From a virus: a stretch of 64,000 bases of DNA. The stretch covers positions 20,458-84,457 of the IMG/VR virus record IMGVR_UViG_3300005253_000186; one strand, 5' to 3'. A model generated the notes under the pieces. That model was not told where the DNA came from and did not search any database. It was given only the letters and a program-made list of their open reading frames with translations. Positions within the stretch are counted from its first letter, which is position 1. The number at the start of each line of letters is the position of its first letter. This document shows, in pieces, positions 29,047 to 35,800 of this stretch. The position numbers were made by a program, and so were the translations under genes.

Positions 29047-29303
29047 CCTCTCGTCCTCCTCTCGTAGAGCGCCTCTCCAATGATCGACAGGCGCAGCAAG
29101 ACTATTCTCGACTCCCGATCTCCGAAGCCCCGTATCGATCGTACCATATTGGTGAGCCTATGATGCATGGTCGTGATGTATGCCTCGAATCTGTCCATGG
29201 CGAATCGGGCATCACCCCTGTACAGAAGGATCTCCAAGCGAACCGGAATGTCTTCCGAGAGTTTTTCGAGAAATCTTGCTTCGGCCATGTGTGCGCAGAT
29301 CAT
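29043..29303 (-). CDS. MIC-family helical protein
   Basis: 86 residues from the ATG after AGGAGCGGCAATACG: MICAHMAEARFLEKLSEDIP, then FGDRESRIVLLRLSIIGEAL. Confidence 0.75.
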   Translation of the reverse strand: MICAHMAEARFLEKLSEDIPVRLEILLYRGDARFAMDRFEAYITTMHHRLTNMVRSIRGFGDRESRIVLLRLSIIGEALYERRTRG

Positions 29304-29545
29304 CGTATTGCCGCTCCTGCCTGATGAAGAATTGCTAGCGCGTGGGCGGAGACCGTCTTGCCAGACTCTTTGAATCCAGGTTTCCTTGACATTTCTTCTC
29401 CCTTCAACCACTTCGCCATGAGCGTATCTGCCGTCCACCGGGACAACCACGCCCCTTCTCTCTTCTGACAGGAGTAGGCGATGAAGTCCGCGATTATTTC
29501 CAGCTCGTTGACTTGCTCTATCTCTTCCAGTAGCGGGCAGATCAT
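29300..29545 (-). CDS. MIC-family helical protein
   Basis: 81 residues: MICPLLEEIEQVNELEIIAD, with a Trp-containing basic middle and an Ala-rich last helix. Confidence 0.77.
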   Translation of the reverse strand: MICPLLEEIEQVNELEIIADFIAYSCQKREGAWLSRWTADTLMAKWLKGEEMSRKPGFKESGKTVSAHALAILHQAGAAIR

Positions 29546-29842
29546 TTAGACTCCTCCTCCGACAATCTGTCCTAGTTCGCTGTACGTCGCATTCGCCTTG
29601 AGATCTCTTACGCGCCGGAAGGTCTCCAAAATGAACCTCGCCATTTCAGTGATGGCACGGTAGGAGTTTGAGTCGCATACAACCGTGCACTCGCATCGCG
29701 TTATTAGATCGGCCAGCGCATCTTCGGCCTCGTGGAGGTCAATGCTGCTCATATTTGGGCATTCGAGTGACAGCCGGTTCATCGCATCGCTTACTCGTTC
29801 TAGGCAGTCTGAAGTATCCAGCAGATTGACTAGGAGAATCAT
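29546..29842 (-). CDS. MIC-family helical protein
   Basis: 98 residues from the ATG after AAGGAGCACGAC: MILLVNLLDTSDCLERVSDA, later RCECTVVCDSNSY. One of the more divergent members. Confidence 0.75.
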   Translation of the reverse strand: MILLVNLLDTSDCLERVSDAMNRLSLECPNMSSIDLHEAEDALADLITRCECTVVCDSNSYRAITEMARFILETFRRVRDLKANATYSELGQIVGGGV

Positions 29843-29871
29843 GTCGTGCTCCTTAACCAAGTTACCGCCAT

Positions 29872-30144
29872 CTAGATCTCCCGATTTCTCCAAAAAATTG
29901 CGACGATGTTATCCATCGAGCTCTCGGCGCGCCTGATGAATTCTTTGGTTTCGTTAAAGACCACATAGTCTGCCCTGTCCTTGCATGTCATTCTATGTAT
30001 ACTCCAGAACGATTCATTGAAGAAGTCCCGCATTTCGTCGACCAGCCCCATGTGGCTTCTGGCGCGCCAGCGGACTATGAAGTAGCTCATCTTCGCAGTT
30101 ATGTCGTCGACGATCTCAATCGACTCAAGGATAGGGCAGATCAT
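29872..30144 (-). CDS. MIC-family helical protein
   Basis: 90 residues from the ATG after AGAGGGGGATCCAT: MICPILESIEIVDDITAKMS, ending in a helical ESSMDNIVAIFWRN. Confidence 0.77.
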   Translation of the reverse strand: MICPILESIEIVDDITAKMSYFIVRWRARSHMGLVDEMRDFFNESFWSIHRMTCKDRADYVVFNETKEFIRRAESSMDNIVAIFWRNREI

Positions 30145-30475
30145 ATGGATCCCCCTCTTGTGTCGTAGACGAAAATGATTCGATCGACACGGCACAGCCG
30201 ATCTCCTCCAGCGTCGTGCAGTCGTGCCGCGGATGCAGAAAGTGAGCCTCTTCGATCTTTCGGCTCCCGCATATCTTGAACAACCTCTGGGCGTCCTGGG
30301 TCAGGTCGAAGGCATCGTCGAAATCGTTATTCCAGACCCCCTGCGCACCAAAGCTTTGGTGTCGCTTGAAGAGTTCTGTTCTGATAGTTTTCAGATTGAT
30401 TAGGTCCCCCATTAAGAACATCTCGGTTATTCTACTGAAAATGTCGGCCGTTTCAAGCAGTAGGCGTAGTCCCAT
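30125..30475 (-). CDS. MIC-cluster helical protein
   Basis: 116 residues: MGLRLLLETADIFSRITEMF, similar hydrophobic spacing but without IC. Overlaps the downstream member by 20 bases. Confidence 0.7.
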   Translation of the reverse strand: MGLRLLLETADIFSRITEMFLMGDLINLKTIRTELFKRHQSFGAQGVWNNDFDDAFDLTQDAQRLFKICGSRKIEEAHFLHPRHDCTTLEEIGCAVSIESFSSTTQEGDPYDLPYP

Positions 30476-30695
30476 GCGCCCTCCTGACCTTGTCTCCTCC
30501 GTGGTTCATTACCGCGGCGACCAGGCGAACCGACATGGCGTAGGTCTCTATCAGCTCCCTGGTCTGGTGCTTCGATACCTGAATACCTAGGCCGGTCGAA
30601 ATAGCGCTTAAGTCGACGAAGTTTCCCATGGAAAATAGGTTGCGCATATTTTCGGTGATGGCCGCCATCCTGAGGCAGTGGCAAAAGGGTGACAT
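30453..30695 (-). CDS. MIC-cluster helical protein, first in operon
   Basis: 80 residues: MSPFCHCLRMAAITENMRNL, followed by a helical body. First gene after tRNA-Phe. Related by gene order and helix pattern rather than clear sequence. Confidence 0.65.
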   Translation of the reverse strand: MSPFCHCLRMAAITENMRNLFSMGNFVDLSAISTGLGIQVSKHQTRELIETYAMSVRLVAAVMNHGGDKVRRAHGTTPTA

Positions 30696-30715
30696 GGTTT
30701 GCTCCTAAAAGAAAA

Positions 30716-30791
30716 TGGTGTCGGGAGCCGGCACTGCCCCGGCGACCTCCTGTGCTTCAAACAGGCGCTCTACTATCTGAGCTATCCCGAC
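30716..30791 (-). tRNA. tRNA-Phe(GAA)
   Basis: Acceptor GTCGGGA/TCCCGAC; stem CCTGT/ACAGG with loop TTGAAGC; CCA encoded. T-loop GGCAGTG departs from TTCRANY. Confidence 0.88.
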
Positions 30792-30842
30792 ACCTATAAT
30801 CGGCGTGCCGCCGGCAGGGAGTGACCGACGACACACCGTCAC

Positions 30843-30848
30843 ATTATA
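30843..30848 (-). promoter_or_regulatory. possible -10 box upstream of tRNA-Phe
   Basis: Perfect TATAAT on the minus strand, 52 bases before tRNA-Phe, in an AT-rich stretch. No -35 at proper spacing; the nearby TTGACA is 22 bases away and belongs to the boxA-like site. Confidence 0.35.
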
Positions 30849-30870
30849 GGAGATTTTATCTATATTCGGT

Positions 30871-30882
30871 TGTCAAAGAGCA
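30871..30882 (-). promoter_or_regulatory. boxA-like antitermination site
   Basis: TGCTCTTTGACA, differing from the rRNA boxA TGCTCTTTAACA by one base. Located directly after the terminator and upstream of tRNA-Phe and the MIC operon. Similar sites at 31144, 34499 and 36625. Confidence 0.45.
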
Positions 30883-30883
30883 C

Positions 30884-30936
30884 AAAAAAACCCCGCCCTG
30901 ACTGGTCTCAGGAGCGGGGTGAAGTCGAGACCAGTC
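30884..30936 (-). terminator. terminator with competing antiterminator stem (possible attenuator)
   Basis: Minus-strand terminator: ACCCCGC-T-CCTGA pairs with TCAGG-GCGGGGT around a GACCAG loop, then TTTTTTT. Just upstream GACTGGTCTC (30927-30936) is perfectly complementary to GAGACCAGTC (30900-30909), which includes the terminator loop and part of its 3' arm. The two structures are mutually exclusive. Confidence 0.65.
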
Positions 30937-31066
30937 GAAGTTACGCAGGCGAATTCAGGTAGGCCAACGCCCGCGAGGACGCAATTCGGCATGCGCTAAA
31001 GCGCTGATGCCGTAATTGTTTGGCTGACCTGAGTATCACCGGTTTAGCTCCGACCGGAAGAGTTTT
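30937..31066 (-). ncRNA. structured leader-like RNA between tRNA-Met and attenuator
   Basis: 130 bases, no reading frame. A long nested stem: TCAGGTCAGCCAAAC pairs with GTTGGCCTACCTGA, enclosing CAATTACGGCAT/ATGCCGAATTG and GCGCT/AGCGC. A second hairpin CCGGT/ACCGG precedes it. Its position directly 5' of a terminator/antiterminator pair suggests a sensor domain. Confidence 0.5.
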
Positions 31067-31141
31067 TGGTAGCAGGAGAGGGACTCGAACCCTCGATCTC
31101 TACGTTATGAGCGTAGCGAGATACCGCTTCTCCATCCTGCG
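31067..31141 (-). tRNA. tRNA-Met(CAT), initiator-like
   Basis: Starts CGCAGGATGGAG, like bacterial tRNA-fMet; C1 faces T72 (unpaired end, an initiator hallmark) and A11 faces T24. Stem CTACG/CGTAG with loop CTCATAA; CCA encoded. The three G-C pairs of the initiator anticodon stem are absent, so initiator function is not certain. Confidence 0.85.
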
Positions 31142-31143
31142 AT

Positions 31144-31155
31144 CGTCAAAGGGCA
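31144..31155 (-). promoter_or_regulatory. boxA-like site
   Basis: TGCCCTTTGACG, three bases upstream of the initiator-like tRNA; two differences from the 30871 site. Confidence 0.3.
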
Positions 31156-31170
31156 CACTACTCTATCTTT

Positions 31171-31178
31171 CTTATACC
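31171..31178 (-). promoter_or_regulatory. GGTATAAG promoter motif
   Basis: 30 bases upstream of the initiator-like tRNA; would start a transcript of tRNA-Met, the leader-like RNA and, if terminated sequence is read through, tRNA-Phe and the MIC genes. Confidence 0.6.
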
Positions 31179-31203
31179 GTCAAGTAGGTAGTTCCGGAAT
31201 TTT

Positions 31204-31279
31204 TGGAAGCCACGGTGGGAATCGAACCCACTAGAAGGACCCTTATGAGAGGTCCCGAGGTGCCAACCTCCTCGTGGCT
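31204..31279 (-). tRNA. tRNA-Met(CAT) elongator or Ile2
   Basis: Acceptor AGCCACG/CGTGGCT; loop CTCATAA; CCA encoded. Cannot tell elongator Met from lysidine-modified Ile by sequence here. The stop TAG of the small membrane protein overlaps its first two bases. Confidence 0.88.
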
Positions 31280-31385
31280 ATAGCCCTGTGTACTCCAGGA
31301 AGATCATGACTGCCACAAGGTAAATGGCCATTCCGATCCAGAGAATCCAGAACTTCCACCGTGGTGTGGGTTCGAAATCCTCCAT
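31278..31385 (-). CDS. 35-residue single-pass membrane protein
   Basis: ATG after TTGAGGTGACC. Product begins MEDFEPTPRWKFWILWIGMA and continues with a hydrophobic stretch to FLEYTGL: one transmembrane helix (about residues 12-31) with a Pro/Arg/Trp-containing cytoplasmic start. Fits exactly between tRNA-Pro and tRNA-Met. A spanin, holin-like or host-inhibitor peptide is possible; no specific evidence. Confidence 0.65.
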   Translation of the reverse strand: MEDFEPTPRWKFWILWIGMAIYLVAVMIFLEYTGL

Positions 31386-31404
31386 GGTCACCTCAAGGTA
31401 AAAA

Positions 31405-31481
31405 TGGTCGGGGCAGTGGGCTCCGCCCCCACGACCTCCTGCTCCCAAAGCAGGCGCGCTACTAAGCTGCGCTATGCCCCG
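31405..31481 (-). tRNA. tRNA-Pro(TGG)
   Basis: Acceptor CGGGGCA/TGCCCCG; stem CCTGC/GCAGG with loop TTTGGGA; CCA encoded. T-loop is GGCGGAG rather than TTCRANY. Confidence 0.9.
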
Positions 31482-31487
31482 ACCTTC

Positions 31488-31739
31488 CTACATGCAGTAG
31501 GGATTACACTTTGGACACGGACAAGAGATCGCGCAGGCCTTCGAGCGCTGTCCGATTGGCTTCTTCGCCTCGTTCTTGAAGAACCGATCGACCATACAGG
31601 GCATGGTCTCTCTGCTGAGAATCGGCTGGATCACCTCGTTGAGCTTTTTCCAGAAATCATCCGGGGCTGCCGAAAACGGATCGATCCGTTCGTTAAGTTG
31701 ATCTGAGTCAATCGTTTGTAGTCTTGCGCTGTCTACCAT
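31488..31739 (-). CDS. hypothetical protein with C-terminal Cys cluster
   Basis: 83 residues from the ATG after GAGGAGCGGAAA. C-terminus ACAISCPCPKCNPYC has five cysteines in 15 residues, a likely metal site. Ends 6 bases before tRNA-Pro. Confidence 0.7.
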   Translation of the reverse strand: MVDSARLQTIDSDQLNERIDPFSAAPDDFWKKLNEVIQPILSRETMPCMVDRFFKNEAKKPIGQRSKACAISCPCPKCNPYCM

Positions 31740-31749
31740 TTTCCGCTCC

Positions 31750-31944
31750 TCACTCTGGGCTTCGCAGGATTTCGATCCCAACGACATTCCCGCCCTTGTC
31801 ATAGTCGATATTGATCTCGCTGTTGATCTCAATCGTCTGTTCAATATCACGATCACGGAGTCTAAGATACGCCGCGTCTGTCTTCGGGTCCACTGATAAG
31901 ATGAATATTTTCCCACCAAATCCCGGCAACTTTGTGCTAGCCAC
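31750..31944 (-). CDS. DUF2283 family protein
   Basis: 64 residues matching the small DUF2283 fold: VDPKTDAAYLRL, then a beta strand, INIDYDKGGNVVGIEIL. Widespread in bacteria and phages, biochemical role unknown. Overlaps the upstream gene by 8 bases. Confidence 0.85.
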   Translation of the reverse strand: MASTKLPGFGGKIFILSVDPKTDAAYLRLRDRDIEQTIEINSEINIDYDKGGNVVGIEILRSPE

Positions 31945-32185
31945 GATTGTCGTCCCTCAGCTCTTCGATGGTCCGCAGGCCCATGCGCCACATGGCGCCC
32001 TGGATGAACCCGAGCCAGCGCATGGCTTCCTCGGTCTTCCCTGACTTCATGAGATCGATCGCTTTCAGGCACGTTTTCTTGAGATGATCCGTGAAACTGC
32101 GCTCGAATGGCACGCAGTCTACCAGATTCTGGACGAGAGTGTACTCGTAATTTTCGAGGATCTCCACAAATTGGTCCTGGGTCAT
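31937..32185 (-). CDS. hypothetical helical protein
   Basis: 82 residues; helical, contains EEAMRWLGFIQGAMWRMGLRTIEEL, resembling the C-terminal helix of many small phage proteins of this size that end with WLGFIQGxLW. Function unknown. Confidence 0.75.
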   Translation of the reverse strand: MTQDQFVEILENYEYTLVQNLVDCVPFERSFTDHLKKTCLKAIDLMKSGKTEEAMRWLGFIQGAMWRMGLRTIEELRDDNRG

Positions 32186-32577
32186 AGTTCGTTCTCGATA
32201 AAGAAGGCTATATCGGTGAAGTTCTCGCCCTTGTCGTTCATCTCGATCAAAGTAGTCTCGTCGTCATGGTCTAGGCCAGACCAACTCGCCACTTCTTTTG
32301 GGGTCTCTTCACCGCTCCCCAGATAAGATAGCTCCTTGGACATGATCTTCTTGACTTTTCCTTTGCTCCCGACGAACTTGGACTTGGACTTGTAATTTCT
32401 ACTTTCCTCCCAGCCACCGCCACTGCTCTCTTCCGCATGGATGTTGCAGAGCACGCCCAGGCAGCAGAATCCGGTCCTGCCACTACTGGTGGTCTCCGCA
32501 CACAGGGTTCCCTGGATCTGGTCATACTGGCCGCTGCGGAGCGCCGTGATCCACTTCTTTTTGACCTTCTTGTTCAT
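32182..32577 (-). CDS. conserved phage protein (CCLGVLCN type)
   Basis: 131 residues from the ATG after AAGGAGGGGAAG. Pattern KKKWITALRSGQYDQIQGTL followed by GFCCLGVLCNIH is typical of a widespread but uncharacterised phage family. Several later Trp/Gly blocks. Confidence 0.8.
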   Translation of the reverse strand: MNKKVKKKWITALRSGQYDQIQGTLCAETTSSGRTGFCCLGVLCNIHAEESSGGGWEESRNYKSKSKFVGSKGKVKKIMSKELSYLGSGEETPKEVASWSGLDHDDETTLIEMNDKGENFTDIAFFIENEL

Positions 32578-32590
32578 CTTCCCCTCCTTG

Positions 32591-33037
32591 CTATTCAGAT
32601 GCCATCTTATCAATGGATCCCCAGGCCACCTCATCGTCTTGAAGCGGCTCATGTTCGGCGGCCATCTTCTCGATGATAGGAATTATATCCTGCCGGTCCG
32701 AGCGGTAGGCTCGAATTACGCACGTATCAACGTCGGCCTCAATGACTTTCCAGATTGTCGTCCACTGACCGTCGATCCATGCGTCGCGTCGTTTCCGCGT
32801 GTTGTTGGTGGCGTCGAGGATGACGACCTTGTGTCCGGCGTGGAACAGGGCGCGGACCATTGTCTTTGCGATTGCCCATACATGTGGCTCGGCCTCAGGT
32901 GCGAATCTCTGTCCGTGCAGGGCCAGGCGGATTGCGTCAGGACATACGATGGGACCTCCGTGCGCCTGGGCGAACGTGGACTTTCCACTCCGCGGGAGTC
33001 CGACCGTTCCAATCAGTACCAGTTTTATGTCGTCCAT
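32591..33037 (-). CDS. P-loop kinase (polynucleotide kinase-like)
   Basis: 148 residues from the ATG after GGAGTTGAAAAG. Walker A GLPRSGKST (13-21); CPDAIRLAL after strand 2; a Walker-B-like VVILDATNNTRKRRDAW (about 78-94), characteristic of AAA_33/T4-PNK-like kinases; lid arginines (IRAYRSDR). Likely phosphorylates a nucleic-acid end or small molecule. No phosphatase domain. In a tRNA-rich phage a tRNA-repair role is attractive, but no RNA ligase is seen in the window. Confidence 0.85.
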   Translation of the reverse strand: MDDIKLVLIGTVGLPRSGKSTFAQAHGGPIVCPDAIRLALHGQRFAPEAEPHVWAIAKTMVRALFHAGHKVVILDATNNTRKRRDAWIDGQWTTIWKVIEADVDTCVIRAYRSDRQDIIPIIEKMAAEHEPLQDDEVAWGSIDKMASE

Positions 33038-33127
33038 CTTTTCAACTCCGTGTCCGCCTTCAGATAGAGCGGGTGTCTGGGGTGCCCATCTTTGGTGAGG
33101 CCGAGCTGCCCGCTCCAATTCATACAA

Positions 33128-33349
33128 TCACAGTTTTTTCCCTGGAGCAATTGGCGCTCGCAGTTCAGTGCAGCCAACTTCAGCCATCGGATGCGAGTAA
33201 CTCATACCCATCGGAACACCCTTGAAGTGGAAATCCAGGCCGCAATCCGCACACTTGATCTTGATTTCTGCCATGAACTCCATCACGTCTTCGATCCTGG
33301 CGACATTAACATTCGCTTCGAAGTTGCGATGATCACATATCCCATCCAT
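33128..33349 (-). CDS. hypothetical zinc-binding protein
   Basis: 73 residues: CADCG after an EIKIKC strand, plus a CDH at the N-terminus and a later Cys. Overlaps the next gene by one base. Confidence 0.65.
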   Translation of the reverse strand: MDGICDHRNFEANVNVARIEDVMEFMAEIKIKCADCGLDFHFKGVPMGMSYSHPMAEVGCTELRAPIAPGKKL

Positions 33350-33612
33350 CAGGCGCTCCCTCCCCCTTCTGTTTTACTGGTATGTTGTTGGTAGTCGACA
33401 AGCCTCGCGAAGACGTGGAATCCGCATTCTTCTGGGCAGACCAGGCTTGGATTTAGTGTCCCGTCGTCGGCGACGGTATGATCGAGATTGCCAAAAGCTC
33501 CGCAGTCAGGGCAGGAGACCTTCACGTACTTGCCGGCGAAGATCGTCCACGTGCCCTTCGTGGGTTTCCATCTTGATTCCCAATCTGCATACGGAATATC
33601 GTAGATTGCCAT
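33349..33612 (-). CDS. hypothetical zinc-ribbon protein
   Basis: 87 residues from ATG; the ribosome site is weak and a GTG further upstream is possible. VSCPDCGAFGN and VCPEECGFHVF form a zinc site. Followed at distance by the gene at 33349; downstream of tmRNA. Confidence 0.6.
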   Translation of the reverse strand: MAIYDIPYADWESRWKPTKGTWTIFAGKYVKVSCPDCGAFGNLDHTVADDGTLNPSLVCPEECGFHVFARLVDYQQHTSKTEGGGSA

Positions 33613-33711
33613 CAGCCGGTTTCCCCATTTTGTCCGGCCCGCTCTCAAAGCCAGCCTCACTCCACAACCACCTTTAGCTCGGCCCACACCTTGATGGCAA
33701 ACGTAATAAGT

Positions 33712-34071
33712 TGGTGGAGGTGCCCGGATTCGAACCGGGGTCTTGAAATGCATCCAAATGCGCGTTTACGTGCGTAGAAGGTTCTGATCGCCTTCGGCCT
33801 TTGGTCAACAGATTCCAGCAAGATCGCCTAGGCCTACACGGCGAATTATGTCTCAATCACCTGAACGCCGAACGCAGATGATCCAGTCGTAGTTCGTCCG
33901 ATCTCCAGCTACGACGACAACCTCGCCGGGATCGGGACTACCTATTCCTAGGCAGCCATGCGGTAGCCGTTGTCGGCACCTAATTTGTCATCGGATTTTT
34001 ACGTGGCCTTCCGATGAACCACGGCACGAAGCAACATTCTTCCTCATCCAATCGATTCCTATATCACCCCC
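33712..34071 (-). ncRNA. ssrA: tmRNA (transfer-messenger RNA), tag ADNGYRMAA
   Basis: 360 bases. 5' end GGGGGTG pairs with CACCTCC before the encoded A-CCA. The D-loop stretch TAGGAATCGATTGGATG and the T-arm CCGG-TTCGAAT-CCGG are tmRNA-like. PK1 is clear: CGTGG/CCACG with TCATCGGA/TCCGATGA. After ACAAATTAGGT the tag frame reads GCC GAC AAC GGC TAC CGC ATG GCT GCC TAG (33948-33977). It rescues stalled ribosomes and adds a degradation tag ending in Ala-Ala. Other pseudoknot arms (GTCGTAG/CTACGAC) follow. Phage-borne tmRNAs are rare. Confidence 0.95.
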
Positions 34072-34142
34072 ATATTCGTTGAGTGTGACTTCCTAGACTG
34101 CTCGTTCTTTCAGGTCCCCCGTGAGGTTCCCGTCCGGCACGA

Positions 34143-34430
34143 TCAGGTCTGCGCTGGCGCCTTGTACGGGATCGGTTCTTCATCGGCGAAACGCCAATAG
34201 TAACCGTGTGCTCCCGCACTGGACTTATGGCCCACAGACGACGCATGCTCAATCTGTCGTCCGCCCGAATCCCGACGATTCTTGTCAGGGGATACGAACG
34301 TCAAATTGATGCATGGGATATAGTCGCTGTCCCATTCGCCGTGGACACAATTCACCAACGCATTCAGCGGACGGCCCTTCGTATCGTGAAAGATACAGGG
34401 ATCGCCCACCTCCAGGGTACGCTTACCCAT
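34143..34430 (-). CDS. hypothetical SH3-like protein
   Basis: 95 residues after AGAGGAGGTGAAGCAGG. N-terminus LEVGDPCIFHDTKGRPLNAL is typical of small beta-barrel (KOW/SH3-like) phage proteins; the rest is Ser/Gly/His-rich. Directly upstream of tmRNA and probably co-transcribed. Confidence 0.75.
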   Translation of the reverse strand: MGKRTLEVGDPCIFHDTKGRPLNALVNCVHGEWDSDYIPCINLTFVSPDKNRRDSGGRQIEHASSVGHKSSAGAHGYYWRFADEEPIPYKAPAQT

Positions 34431-34498
34431 CCTGCTTCACCTCCTCTCAAGAGAAAGGGTTGCAAAATAGACAGGCCCATCGCCCGTCACACTCAGAT

Positions 34499-34510
34499 TG
34501 TCAAAGAACA
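34499..34510 (-). promoter_or_regulatory. boxA-like site upstream of tmRNA unit
   Basis: TGTTCTTTGACA, one base from the 30871 site, lying between tRNA-Thr(TGT) and the gene preceding tmRNA. Confidence 0.4.
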
Positions 34511-34555
34511 TAATGCGGTCGATCCCCGTAGGGACTACAGCGACCGGGGTTTTAA

Positions 34556-34630
34556 TGGAGCTACCACTCGGATTTGCACCGAGACCTCTAGGGTACAGGC
34601 CTAGCGTGCTGCTGTTATCACTATGGCAGC
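34556..34630 (-). tRNA. tRNA-Thr(TGT), C33
   Basis: Acceptor GCTGCCA/TGGTAGC; stem CTAGG/CCTAG; loop CCTGTAC with C33; T-loop TGCAAAT; CCA encoded. The upstream TAG stop ends on base 1. Confidence 0.82.
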
Positions 34631-35004
34631 TAGTTGAGCTTCTTTGCTCTCTGCGGCCACCAGAAGTGGCCGGCCACGAATCCCCCGACGAACACGATCA
34701 GGGGCACCCACAAGTCTATCGCCAACTCGTTGTGCAGCGCAACAAGATTCGCCGCAATTAAAACAACAGAGCTGATGATCATGGCGAGTACATTCCACTT
34801 TCCTCCATCCTTCTTATTCCAGAAAAGATGGCCCATTATGCCCCCGATACTCCAGGGGAGCAGCCAGAGCCGGTAGCTGGTATCTCTGGCAATCTCGGAG
34901 ATCGTATCTCCCCGCATATCGTTGGCGGCGACGATAATGTCCCAGATTAGCAGGATGATCCCTATCACAATCAGTATCCAGGTGGTGGTTTTTCGATTGT
35001 CCAT
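34630..35004 (-). CDS. integral membrane protein
   Basis: 124 residues with four predicted transmembrane helices (about 8-28, 48-63, 72-90, 97-116). MDNRKTTTWILIVIG start, positive-inside pattern. Extended -10 motif TGGTACAAT lies 31 bases upstream. The stop codon ends on the first base of tRNA-Thr(TGT). Function unknown; a holin or superinfection-exclusion role cannot be excluded. Confidence 0.8.
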   Translation of the reverse strand: MDNRKTTTWILIVIGIILLIWDIIVAANDMRGDTISEIARDTSYRLWLLPWSIGGIMGHLFWNKKDGGKWNVLAMIISSVVLIAANLVALHNELAIDLWVPLIVFVGGFVAGHFWWPQRAKKLN

Positions 35005-35033
35005 CGTTACGCCCTCCGTGAAGTTGCCGACTA

Positions 35034-35043
35034 TTGTACCAGA
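35034..35043 (-). promoter_or_regulatory. extended -10 promoter (TGGTACAAT)
   Basis: TGGTACAAT on the minus strand, matching TGnTAnAAT, 31 bases upstream of the membrane-protein start. The same string occurs in the structured region 25553-25866. Confidence 0.5.
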
Positions 35044-35128
35044 GGATGTTGAAAGAGTCCAGGCGACTGGGGTCGAGGTGGTGTCCTAATTTGATTCTCG
35101 GGTTTGGTGATGGCCGCGTGGGCAGAGG

Positions 35129-35596
35129 CTATGTGCGAAAGTGCTTTAGGAGCGCGGCGAGAGCTATACTCACGTAGTAGATGATGATGGCAGATAGAGC
35201 CGCGACCTTTGCGATTTTTATTGAGTTGCGCACGAGCGCTCGCGCCTCGACCGGGTCGTAGGGCGTGATGATTGACGATAGGCGGTGGAATATCCCTCCC
35301 GACGCGCTCGAAACAAATGTCAGCAGACACCCCGCCAAAGAAATGAGAAGTATCTCATCCCAGAGCCTGCTGCCGTTGATCCGTGGCGATCCGCGACATT
35401 TGCCCTTACGCCAGTCCATCTGCGTCGGGCTTGGGGATCTGAGCACAAACGAGCGCCCCACCGAGACGCTCTTCCAACCATGCGAATAATTTTTCAGTGA
35501 CTTGTAGGACGCCTTCCACGGCGGGAAAAGGAAGAGTAGCACCACAATGCTCGCAAACACTCCTGAGATCACCCGCTGTTCCTTCTCGAATTTCAT
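35129..35596 (-). CDS. integral membrane protein
   Basis: 155 residues with three predicted transmembrane helices (about 12-30, 80-105, 128-150) and a basic Arg/Ser-rich segment between the first two. Start overlaps the stop of a possible 22-residue leader peptide, behind GGGGAGGTCC. No homology recognised. Confidence 0.75.
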   Translation of the reverse strand: MKFEKEQRVISGVFASIVVLLFLFPPWKASYKSLKNYSHGWKSVSVGRSFVLRSPSPTQMDWRKGKCRGSPRINGSRLWDEILLISLAGCLLTFVSSASGGIFHRLSSIITPYDPVEARALVRNSIKIAKVAALSAIIIYYVSIALAALLKHFRT

Positions 35597-35661
35597 GGAC
35601 CTCCCCTCTCCTCATTGTAAGTGTGCTTGTGCAAATCAATCCTCTGGCCCGGGTAGTTCAT
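35593..35661 (-). CDS. possible 22-residue leader peptide
   Basis: ATG after TTGGAGAAAGGCAGTG; MNYPGQRIDLHKHTYNEERG plus GP, ending in an ATGA overlap with the membrane-protein gene, so it may couple translation. Could equally be untranslated leader. Confidence 0.35.
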   Translation of the reverse strand: MNYPGQRIDLHKHTYNEERGGP

Positions 35662-35800
35662 CACTGCCTTTCTCCAAGCGGCGACACGACCACTAAGCAG
35701 GGGCGTTGCTGAAGTCGCCGGGTGTTTCCACGAAGTTTCCCTAGGCTCCTCCGTGGCCCGTTCACGGCATGTCCATCCACGCTGCACGCATTCTCAATGC

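Noticed and set aside
30937-31066. T-box riboswitch
   Set aside because: No conserved T-box sequence (UGGN) or specifier loop pattern could be identified, despite the tRNA context.
35662-35800. Extended upstream frame for the 22-residue leader peptide
   Set aside because: It runs through the tRNA-like sequence with no ribosome site; only the short frame has one.
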